Shown here piece after piece: positions 1 to 6,800 of a stretch of 32,005 nucleotides of DNA; position 1 is the first letter of the stretch, and the number at the start of each line of letters is the position of its first letter. The DNA is taken from positions 1 through 32,005 of IMG/VR virus record IMGVR_UViG_3300021960_000310; one strand, written 5' to 3'. The notes under the pieces are model-generated. The model saw only the letters and a list, made by a program, of their open reading frames with translations. It had not been told where the DNA came from and ran no database searches. Position numbers and translations under genes: made by a program. Origin of the DNA: a virus.

Positions 1-243
1 AAGAAGCCTTTCACTGTTGATTACACTGGATTTGGTTGGTTGTTGATTAAGAACGGTGTATTTGAACATGGTGAAATGAAGTATCCTTGGTTTGCTCCAA
101 AGATGCAAGTCTTTGAATCTGGTGAAGTACAAGATATGTGTGGAGAGGATGTATCATTCTGTCTGGATGCAATTGCAGCAGGATTTGAGATTTGGTGTGA
201 TCCTCGCGTTCGCGTCGGACACGAAAAGACTCGCGTGATCTGA
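1..243 (+). CDS. Probable glycosyltransferase, C-terminal part (5' end outside window)
   Basis: The frame is open from base 1 and ends with TGA at 241-243, leaving about 80 residues of a longer protein. The fragment holds GEDVSFCLDAIAAGFEIWCD followed by P-x-V-x-V-GHEK. An acidic GED(V)xF-C block, then an 'A-x-AGF-x-I-x-x-D-P' stretch and a late His, is what GT-A type (family 2-like) glycosyltransferases show near the end of the catalytic domain, where the acidic residue is near the active site and the His helps bind metal. If so, it would transfer a sugar from a nucleotide-sugar donor, to phage DNA, a virion protein or a host glycan; the acceptor cannot be told. The next gene starts 4 nt after the stop, so it is probably cotranscribed with the two small genes that follow. 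The N-terminal half with the DxD motif is missing, so the family call is moderate. Confidence 0.55.
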   Translation, partial: KKPFTVDYTGFGWLLIKNGVFEHGEMKYPWFAPKMQVFESGEVQDMCGEDVSFCLDAIAAGFEIWCDPRVRVGHEKTRVI

Positions 244-247
244 TACA

Positions 248-409
248 ATGGCAGAGTTGTATACGATACTCCACCACAACAAAGTTCTTTATGAACACTT
301 GACTGAGGAGGAATATTTCGATACAATGGAGGACCTGTCTCAAAAGTTTTATGAGACGGGCTCTCCAAACCCTTCGGAACTTGAAACTCAAATTATTCAA
401 AAGGATTAA
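248..409 (+). CDS. Small conserved cyanophage-type protein, 53 aa, function unknown
   Basis: ATG at 248, 4 nt after the glycosyltransferase stop; TAA at 407-409; 53 codons before the stop. The sequence begins MAELYTILHHNKVLYEHLTE and continues with an acidic stretch (EEEYFDTMEDLSQKFYETG). It is rich in Glu, Tyr and Leu, has no signal peptide, membrane segment or cysteine, and looks like a small helical, acidic soluble protein. It is reported as a gene because the start and stop fit tightly between two neighbours and because I recall similar short ORFs in cyanomyoviruses; no function can be assigned. It could act as a small host-takeover or accessory protein, but nothing in the sequence shows that. 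Confidence 0.6.
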   Translation: MAELYTILHHNKVLYEHLTEEEYFDTMEDLSQKFYETGSPNPSELETQIIQKD

Positions 410-415
410 AACATT

Positions 416-565
416 ATGGCAAAAGCAAAAGTCGGTCTGAACAAGAGCTCTTATATTCCGGGATCTCCTAAGAAATCTCGTCAAGGAGCTGGGGCTGGAA
501 CAAAATACGCCGCGTCTTCTCGCAATAAAGCGCGTAAACCCTATCGGGGACAAGGTAAAGGTTGA
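416..565 (+). CDS. Very basic 49-aa protein, candidate nucleic-acid binder
   Basis: ATG at 416, 6 nt after the previous stop; TGA at 563-565. In 49 residues I count 9 Lys and 4 Arg and not one Asp or Glu. It has short Gly/Ala/Ser runs (RQGAGAGTKYAASS) and ends KPYRGQGKG. Such a composition means an unfolded, strongly positive chain that would bind nucleic acid or an acidic partner. I recall near-identical small basic ORFs in other cyanomyoviruses, which supports a real gene. The terminator at 574-601 follows at once, so this is the last gene of the upstream transcript. It could be a DNA-condensing head protein or a regulator of transcription; neither is proven. It lacks an obvious capsid targeting sequence, unlike the next gene. 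Confidence 0.65.
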   Translation: MAKAKVGLNKSSYIPGSPKKSRQGAGAGTKYAASSRNKARKPYRGQGKG

Positions 566-573
566 TATGTTGA

Positions 574-601
574 GGGAGGGTCTTCGGACTCTCCCTTTTT
601 T
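574..601 (+). terminator. Rho-independent terminator with UUCG tetraloop
   Basis: Arm 574-582 (GGGAGGGTC) pairs with 587-595 (GACTCTCCC) over 9 bp with one G-T wobble. The loop 583-586 is TTCG, the very stable tetraloop, and six T follow at 596-601. It closes the transcript carrying the glycosyltransferase and two small genes, and it directly abuts the late promoter at 602. Confidence 0.93.
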
Positions 602-609
602 AATAAATA
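602..609 (+). promoter_or_regulatory. T4-type late promoter (AATAAATA)
   Basis: One base off the T4 late consensus TATAAATA. It lies immediately after the terminator T-run and 18 nt before the ATG at 628. T4-like phages use such a single -10 type element with gp55/gp33 and the sliding clamp. Position between a terminator and a gene makes it convincing. Confidence 0.65.
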
Positions 610-627
610 TCTAGAAAGATTGGTATA

Positions 628-1047
628 ATGAAGACCTTTAATCAGTTTTGTTCAGAAGCATATCAGTTGGATGAGAATATTATTCAACGTGCCGCTAATA
701 CTCCTATCGGCAGAACGATTATTGGACGTACTGGTCTTGGTAGAGCAGTCAGAGGAATATCAGCAGCGACAGCAGCAGACGAAGTGATTCAAAAATTGCC
801 TCGTCCTGTAAGAGACATTGGTGAAATTGGTATGTCTGGTCTTGGAATGGGTCCTTTAGCAGTTCCTGCAATGGCAGTTACGGCAGCGACTAAACTTGCA
901 ACACCTGTAGGTAAAAGAGTTCATAAAGCAAAAACTGAAAGAGACGCTACAGCACGTCAGGCACTCTCTACAGCACCTAGCACACGCGGTATGACCTTTG
1001 CTGATAGAGAAAGATTAGTCCAAGGCACCCGTTTGAAGGGTGTTTGA
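628..1047 (+). CDS. Putative internal head protein with capsid targeting sequence
   Basis: 139 aa. The first eleven residues, MKTFNQFCSEA, closely match the T4 capsid targeting sequence (MKTYQEFIAEA) that carries internal proteins IPI-III and Alt into the prohead. Residues 14-16 are LDE, which fits the (L/I)-x-E cleavage rule of the gp21 prohead protease. The rest is basic (21 Lys+Arg against 11 Asp+Glu) and Gly/Ala-rich, with Arg-rich residues 21-62, a hydrophobic stretch at about 69-94 and a basic tail. By analogy it would be packed in the head, cleaved, and possibly injected with the DNA. The gene is single, between its own late promoter (602) and that of the next gene (1053). The body has no recognised domain, so the specific role is unknown. 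An alternative is a structural protein that merely shares the N-terminal motif. Confidence 0.7.
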   Translation: MKTFNQFCSEAYQLDENIIQRAANTPIGRTIIGRTGLGRAVRGISAATAADEVIQKLPRPVRDIGEIGMSGLGMGPLAVPAMAVTAATKLATPVGKRVHKAKTERDATARQALSTAPSTRGMTFADRERLVQGTRLKGV

Positions 1048-1052
1048 GGTAG

Positions 1053-1060
1053 AATAAATA
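1053..1060 (+). promoter_or_regulatory. T4-type late promoter (AATAAATA)
   Basis: AATAAATA five nt after the stop of the preceding gene and 60 nt before the ATG at 1121. This is the longest leader behind a late promoter in the window and it holds the hairpin at 1089-1114. Confidence 0.6.
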
Positions 1061-1088
1061 GAGATAAGGGATAGCAACCCCTCTAAAA

Positions 1089-1114
1089 GTTCTGATTTCA
1101 CTGTAAATCAGGAT
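1089..1114 (+). promoter_or_regulatory. Leader hairpin enclosing the ribosome binding site
   Basis: Arm 1089-1098 (GTTCTGATTT) pairs with 1105-1114 (AAATCAGGAT) across a six-base loop (CACTGT); 10 bp, including two G-T wobbles. The best Shine-Dalgarno candidate for the gene at 1121, AGGA at 1110-1113, lies in the 3' arm. No T-run follows, so it is not a terminator. It could limit or time translation. Confidence 0.5.
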
Positions 1115-1120
1115 CTTAAA

Positions 1121-1417
1121 ATGGGACAATCACCTGTCGATAGAAATTCTGACTACATGTATGAGATGTGGGGAACCACTAAACTCGTCACAGACTACTA
1201 TAAGGACGAAAAAATGACTGCACAACATGATTTTTTGGACAATCTAGGCAATCATCAGCACCAAAAGATGCTTCGTGAGATTGCAAATGACGATTTGACA
1301 CCTAAAAAACATGATTTTAGGACTCAGAATGAACTTCATGAAAAAATTCGCAATGACGAGGACTATGATGACTGGGATTATGGCACAGAACCCTATTATG
1401 GGAAGATTTCTGAGTAG
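1121..1417 (+). CDS. Acidic hypothetical protein, 98 aa
   Basis: 98 aa with ATG at 1121, preceded by AGGA 7 nt upstream. The chain is hydrophilic, with a His/Gln patch around residues 44-49 (GNHQHQKM) and a very acidic C-terminus (NDEDYDDWDYGTEPYYG). No membrane segment, signal peptide or known motif is seen. I recall similar small proteins in cyanomyoviruses but do not know a function. It is a single-gene unit: late promoter at 1053, then the promoter for gp25 at 1422 just after its stop. Late expression beside the baseplate cluster suggests a virion or assembly role. Its likely translation control by the leader hairpin is the most notable thing about it. Confidence 0.6.
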   Translation: MGQSPVDRNSDYMYEMWGTTKLVTDYYKDEKMTAQHDFLDNLGNHQHQKMLREIANDDLTPKKHDFRTQNELHEKIRNDEDYDDWDYGTEPYYGKISE

Positions 1418-1421
1418 GTAC

Positions 1422-1429
1422 TATAAATA
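1422..1429 (+). promoter_or_regulatory. T4-type late promoter (perfect TATAAATA)
   Basis: Exact match to the T4 late consensus, 24 nt before the gp25 start, in a 36-nt gap. It should drive gp25, gp6 and the 12.8-kb giant gene, because no other consensus site was seen in the short gaps up to 16684. Confidence 0.85.
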
Positions 1430-1453
1430 AATTCAGAAAAATCTACCTATTCA

Positions 1454-1855
1454 ATGGCAACCAGAAGGGTTTCAAGAGCATTTAAGGATATTAGTTTTGC
1501 ATTTGACCCACATCCTGTGACAAAGGACCTTCCTGTCTTGATTAATGAGCGTGCAATCATTAGATCTGTGCGTAATTTGGTTGAAACCATTCCTACAGAA
1601 CGATTTTTTAACTCAGACTTGGGGTCTGATATTCGTAGAAGTCTCTTTGATTTCGTGGATATTGCCTCAAGTCGTGTTATTGAAGAGCAAATACGGGAAA
1701 CTATTCAATTTTATGAGGATAGAGTCGAAAATTTACTCGTCAAAGTTGATCCACAACCCGATAATAATAGTTTTGACGTAAATGTTTACTTCGATATTGT
1801 AGGTTTAGATTTACCAACCCAAGCATTTTCGTTCATATTAGAGGCGACGCGATAA
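1454..1855 (+). CDS. gp25: Baseplate wedge subunit gp25
   Basis: 133 aa, almost the same length as T4 gp25 (132 aa). The GPW/gp25 family core is visible: LPVLINERAIIRSVRNLVET at residues 26-45, then IPTERFF and a D-L-G-S segment (55-58) before the IRRSLFDF helix, and a C-terminal beta part that ends in FSFILEATR. In contractile tails gp25 is a central wedge/sheath-initiator subunit: it binds gp6 and seeds assembly of the tail sheath. It is followed by gp6 with a gap of 3 nt, so the two partners are translated from one message. In T4 the gene sits in a different baseplate cluster, away from gene 6, so this direct pairing differs from T4. The family has sometimes been called lysozyme-like, but no catalytic site is evident. 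Confidence 0.93.
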   Translation: MATRRVSRAFKDISFAFDPHPVTKDLPVLINERAIIRSVRNLVETIPTERFFNSDLGSDIRRSLFDFVDIASSRVIEEQIRETIQFYEDRVENLLVKVDPQPDNNSFDVNVYFDIVGLDLPTQAFSFILEATR

Positions 1856-1858
1856 AAA

Positions 1859-3835
1859 ATGCCTTTTACACAGTTTACTAACCTAGATTTCGATCAAATC
1901 AAGGCTCAAATCAAGGATTATCTCCGTGCAAATTCAAATTTCACGGATTTTGACTTTGAGGGGTCGAATTTTTCTGTTCTGATCGATACTCTTGCGTATA
2001 ATACTTACATTAATGCGTTTAATGCGAACCTGGTTGTCAACGAATCCTTCTTGGATGGGGCAACAGTTCGTGAAAATGTGGTTTCATTAGCAAGAAACAT
2101 AGGTTACATACCACGCTCTAGGAGCGCCTCTAAGGCAAACGTAACTTTTAGTGTTCCTACCACTACCAGTAGTGGATTTATCACCCTCCAAGCAGGTCTG
2201 GTGTGCATTGGAAGGCAAGATAACACTTCATATCGCTTCTCAATTCCAGAAGATGTCACTGCCGCAGTAGTAAACGGTGTGGCACAGTTTGGATCAGCAG
2301 CAGCACCAATTCAAATCTATCAAGGTTCTCTACTTTCAAGACAATTTTTAGTTGATACGTCAATTGATCAGAGATTTGTTCTCGATAATCCAAATATTGA
2401 TACCTCAACTATTACTGTATACGTCAAAGGTATTAATGATACCGGTTTAGGAAGAGAATATAGTAAGATTGACAATATTTTAAACATTGACAAAAATTCT
2501 GAAATCTTTTTAATACAAGAAGTTCAAGATGAGCGTTATGAACTTCTGTTTGGTGACGGATACTTCGGTAAAGAGTTAGAAAATAATGCTGTTATCACAG
2601 TAAGATACATTATTACTGATGGTGAGTCTGGAAATGGACCTTCGGTCTTTGATTTCCAAGGAAACTTCCTTGATCAGTCGAATGTTCGCGTCATTCCTAC
2701 TGCGTCAGTTCCCGTAACGACCATTCAGAAGGCGATGAATGGCGGTGAAATTGAGAATGTGTCCTCTATCAAGTATTTCGCTCCAAGACTCTACTCAGCG
2801 CAATACAGAGCAGTTACAGCGAGGGATTATGAGGCAATCATTGCTTCAATTTATCCAAATACAGAATCAGTTGCAGTAGTTGGTGGAGAAGAATTGTCCC
2901 CACCACAGTTTGGTACGGTACAAATCAGTATCAAACCAAAAAATGGTACATATGTTTCTGATTTTGATAAGCAAAATATTTTAAACAAGATCAAACAGTA
3001 CTCAATTGCTGGAATCAACCAGAAAATTGTTGATCTTAAGGTTCTTTATGTTGAAATTGACTCCTTCATTTACTATAACAATGCTCAAGTTACAAATGTT
3101 GATGATCTAAGAACCAACGTTATTGATTCTCTCACCAAATATTCTCAAGATGTTGACATGAATCGCTTTGGTGGAAGATTCAAATATAGTAAAGTTCTAC
3201 AACTTATTGATAGAGTTGATTCTGCAATTACTTCTAATATCACAAAGGTGAAAATTAGAAGAGATATGAAGGCATTGTTGAATCAGTTTGCACAGTATGA
3301 ACTTTGTTTTGGTAATAAGTTCCATGTAAATGTCAACGGGTACAACATTAAATCTACAGGATTCACAATTGCTGGAGAATCATCAACCGTATACATTACA
3401 GACGCACCAGAAATTACAGCAGGTGGAAATAGAGTATCAAATGCTACTACAGCGTCACAGGTATTCCTTTCCAGACCAGGAACTGTAAGTGCTGAAAAGG
3501 GAATTCTTTCACTGGTTAAACTTGATTCTAATGGAAATAGAGTTGTCGTTGCTAAGGAAGCAGGAACCGTTGATTATGTTAAAGGTGAGATCATACTTAA
3601 CACACTTAACATCACAAGTACTCAAAGACCAAACAACATTATTGAAATTCAAGCATACCCAGAATCAAATGATGTTGTAGGTCTTAAGGATCTATATTTG
3701 ACGTTCAGCATTCCAAATAGTTCAATAAATATGGTTAAAGATGTAATTGCATCTGGTGAAGATATTTCTGGCGTGTCTTTCACAAGAGATTACTATACTT
3801 CAAGTTACTCAAACGGAGCTCTAGAGAGGAAATAA
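1859..3835 (+). CDS. gp6: Baseplate wedge subunit gp6
   Basis: 658 aa, close to T4 gp6 (660 aa). The N-terminal region has the family pattern: a helix with SNFSVLIDTLAYNTYINAF (36-54), then RENVVSLARNIGYIPRSRSA (71-90), which is typical of gp6/baseplate-J proteins. Around residues 305-325 is a second J-type motif with Ala-Pro then RAVTARDYEAII. gp6 forms the dimer that joins neighbouring wedges into the baseplate ring and holds gp25 and gp7. The C-terminal half is beta-rich, and the last part (about 480-658) shows Ser/Thr-rich strands. It lies between gp25 and the giant gene with 3-nt gaps on either side. There is little Shine-Dalgarno signal before the ATG, so coupling to gp25 translation is likely. 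Confidence 0.92.
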   Translation: MPFTQFTNLDFDQIKAQIKDYLRANSNFTDFDFEGSNFSVLIDTLAYNTYINAFNANLVVNESFLDGATVRENVVSLARNIGYIPRSRSASKANVTFSVPTTTSSGFITLQAGLVCIGRQDNTSYRFSIPEDVTAAVVNGVAQFGSAAAPIQIYQGSLLSRQFLVDTSIDQRFVLDNPNIDTSTITVYVKGINDTGLGREYSKIDNILNIDKNSEIFLIQEVQDERYELLFGDGYFGKELENNAVITVRYIITDGESGNGPSVFDFQGNFLDQSNVRVIPTASVPVTTIQKAMNGGEIENVSSIKYFAPRLYSAQYRAVTARDYEAIIASIYPNTESVAVVGGEELSPPQFGTVQISIKPKNGTYVSDFDKQNILNKIKQYSIAGINQKIVDLKVLYVEIDSFIYYNNAQVTNVDDLRTNVIDSLTKYSQDVDMNRFGGRFKYSKVLQLIDRVDSAITSNITKVKIRRDMKALLNQFAQYELCFGNKFHVNVNGYNIKSTGFTIAGESSTVYITDAPEITAGGNRVSNATTASQVFLSRPGTVSAEKGILSLVKLDSNGNRVVVAKEAGTVDYVKGEIILNTLNITSTQRPNNIIEIQAYPESNDVVGLKDLYLTFSIPNSSINMVKDVIASGEDISGVSFTRDYYTSSYSNGALERK

Positions 3836-3838
3836 AAT

Positions 3839-6800
3839 ATGTCGCATTTTGAGAAGAGAGTGCAACTCAATAAAATTATTGAGAGCCAACTTCCAGAATT
3901 TTTAGTTGCAGATTTTCCAAAAGCTGTTGAATTTTTTAGACAGTATTATCTGTCTTTAGAGCATCAGGGTGGTAATGTTGATCTTGTTGATAATTTAGAT
4001 CGTTATATTAAACTCGATAATCTTATCCCAGAAGTTGTTGTGGGAGAAGTATCTCTCACATCTGCAGTATCTGAATCCGATACTACAATTAATGTTACTT
4101 CGACAAAGGGATTTCCTGAGGAATATGGTCTGTTGCAAATTGGCAATGAGATCATTACTTACACTGGAATCACAGGCACTACTTTCACTGGTTGTATTCG
4201 TGGATTTAGTGGAATTAGTGGATATGATGTAGGAATTTCCAGCGTCTTTAGTAATGTAAACAAGCAAAATATTATTTTCTCTCAAACTTCTGCTGCTGCA
4301 CATAATCAATCTGCAACGGTAAAGAATCTGAGCGTATTGTTCTTACAAGAGTTTTATAAGAAACTTAAGAAAACTTTTACACCAGGACTGGAAGAGTATG
4401 ATTTTGTTTCCGATTTGAATGTTGGAAACTTTATTAAACATGCAAGAAACTTCTATCAGTCAAAAGGTATTGCAGAATCTATTAGAATCTTGTTCAAGGT
4501 TCTTTATGGAGTAAATGCTGAAGTACTGGATCTCGAAAGTCGCCTAATCAAACCCTCTTCTGCAGAATATATCAGAAGAGAGGTTGTTGTTGCAGAAAAT
4601 ATTTCTGGAGATCCATTTGGATTGGAAGGTCAAACAATATTCAAGTCAAATGATTTGAATACAAATGCATCTGTATCAGAAATTGAGATCTTTACTAGAA
4701 ATAATCAAACGTTCTATAAACTTAGTCTCTTTGTAGGATACAATGACAGAGATCTTGTAGAAGGAGTATTTACAATCCCTGGCGCTTCAAGATGCTTGGA
4801 ACCAGTTAGTGTCAATGCTTCCGTTATTAGTGTAGATTCCACAATTGGATTTGGCGAATCTGGGACGATTATCTCTGGTGATAATGTAATTAATTACACC
4901 TCAAAGAGCATAAACCAGTTCTATGGTTGCACTGGTGTAACTAATCAAATTGAACTTGGAGATCTCATAAGAGCAGATGAGACTATTTTTGGATATGAAA
5001 ATGGTGATACAGAAAAGAGATGTGATTTAAGAATCACTGGTGTTCTCTCTGGATTTAAAGCACTGTCAGATATTCCTCTTATGGAAGAGGATGAAGTCAT
5101 TTCAACCAGAAATGTTGGTGAGATCATTGACAATCCAGTAGGTGATAAAACTTTCAAGCAAGTTTTTGCAAATTCTTGGATCTACAATACTAGTGCAAGA
5201 TTTAAAGTACAATCAATCTCATCGTCAGTATTCACCTTATTCTCTGAAATTGATAAGTCCAGTCTCAAAGTAGGTGACTTTGTTGAAATTCTTGTTGGTA
5301 ATAGTAATATTGTAGTTGTACCAGATCCAAATAATTCAAATGCTTCATATGCACAAGTTTCTAGCATAAACGCATCTTCAAGAGAAGTTACTCTTTCCAA
5401 TACAGGATCTTTTGTACCATTACCAAATGTTGATTATAGCATTAGAAGAAAACTTGTAAAAGCGAAGAGTTCTGGTGTTATTATTACAATTGGAAATGAC
5501 GTTTATATTGCAAATGCCCTGAACGTTTATAGTAATGATGCAGATTCTTACGGGTATATTGCTTCAAACTCACTACCTTCATATACCATTGTAGAAAATA
5601 TTCTTGAATCTACACTTCCAGATGGAACTGTTAATGGTCTTGGTGATTATAGTTCCTACTTCCAATCATATGGAACTATAAAATTCTCCTCACCTGTTGA
5701 TTTTAGAGATGGTGATGAGATCAGATATACTGCAGCAAATTCTTTATCTGGATTAGAATCTGGTCAAACATATTTTGTCAAACTTGTAGCAGCAAATGAG
5801 ATCAAACTCTATGCCTCAAAGGCACTCTTATCTGGGAATGAGAGCATTAGATTTGGACAAAATAACAATCCTGGAGTACATTATTTCACTCTAAAGCGCC
5901 ATGAAAATAGAACACTCAGTTCTAATAAGATTGTTAGAAAGTTTCCATTAAATCAAACATTTGAAAATAAGAAAGGTGACGAAAGATCTGTAGAAAACAT
6001 TGGTATTTTAATTGATGGTGTAGAAATTACAAGTCCAAATTCTTCAGACAAGATTTATTATGGACCTATTGAAAAGTTTGAGGTCTTGAATGGTGGCAGT
6101 GGATACGATATAGTCAATCCTCCAAATATTACAATTTCTTCAGGTGCTGGGTCTACAGCATATGTTGAACCAATCATTGTTGGTAATGTAAAGAGCATTA
6201 TTATCGATCCACAAGACTTTGACTTTGAAGAATTACTCTCAGTATCTCTTACTGGTGGAAATGGATCTGGTTGTTCATTGGAACCAGTAGTAGGTCAAAG
6301 ATTTAGAGAAATGTCATTTGACAGTCGCAAACTGTCTCTCGGTGGTGGTATTGATATTTCAAATGAAACAATTACGTTCTTAGAACCACATAATCTTGGT
6401 GACGGTCAGCGTATAATCTACAATCAAAATGGAAATGATCCAATTTCCATTGGTGTTGCATATGACCCAACAAACACTGCTACAGGATCTTTGGTTAGTG
6501 GTGACGAATATGTTGTTAGATTTGTAAACACAAGTACAATTAGACTCTTCAAAAATGAGTTAGATGCTTTTGCAGGAACAACTGGAATCAATACAATTGG
6601 TCTTTCTGCAGCAACGACCGCGAGCGGCATTCACAAATTTAGAACTCTGTCTCAAAATAATCTGAGAAGTGTAAAGGTACTAAATTCTGGATCTGGGTAT
6701 TCTCATAGAAAACTTAGAGTAAGATCTTCAGGAATCTCTACAGAATATAATACAGTAACATTCAAAGATCATGGATTTAAAACTGGAGAGATTGTTACTT

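Noticed and set aside
47-553. Antisense open frame of 168 codons over the first three genes
   Set aside because: It spans three genes that fit tightly on the + strand, its protein has no recognisable family, and no promoter for the minus strand was seen.
1454-1855. Lysozyme activity for gp25
   Set aside because: The gp25 family has been compared with lysozyme, but no catalytic Glu/Asp arrangement is evident and the length and motifs are those of the structural subunit.
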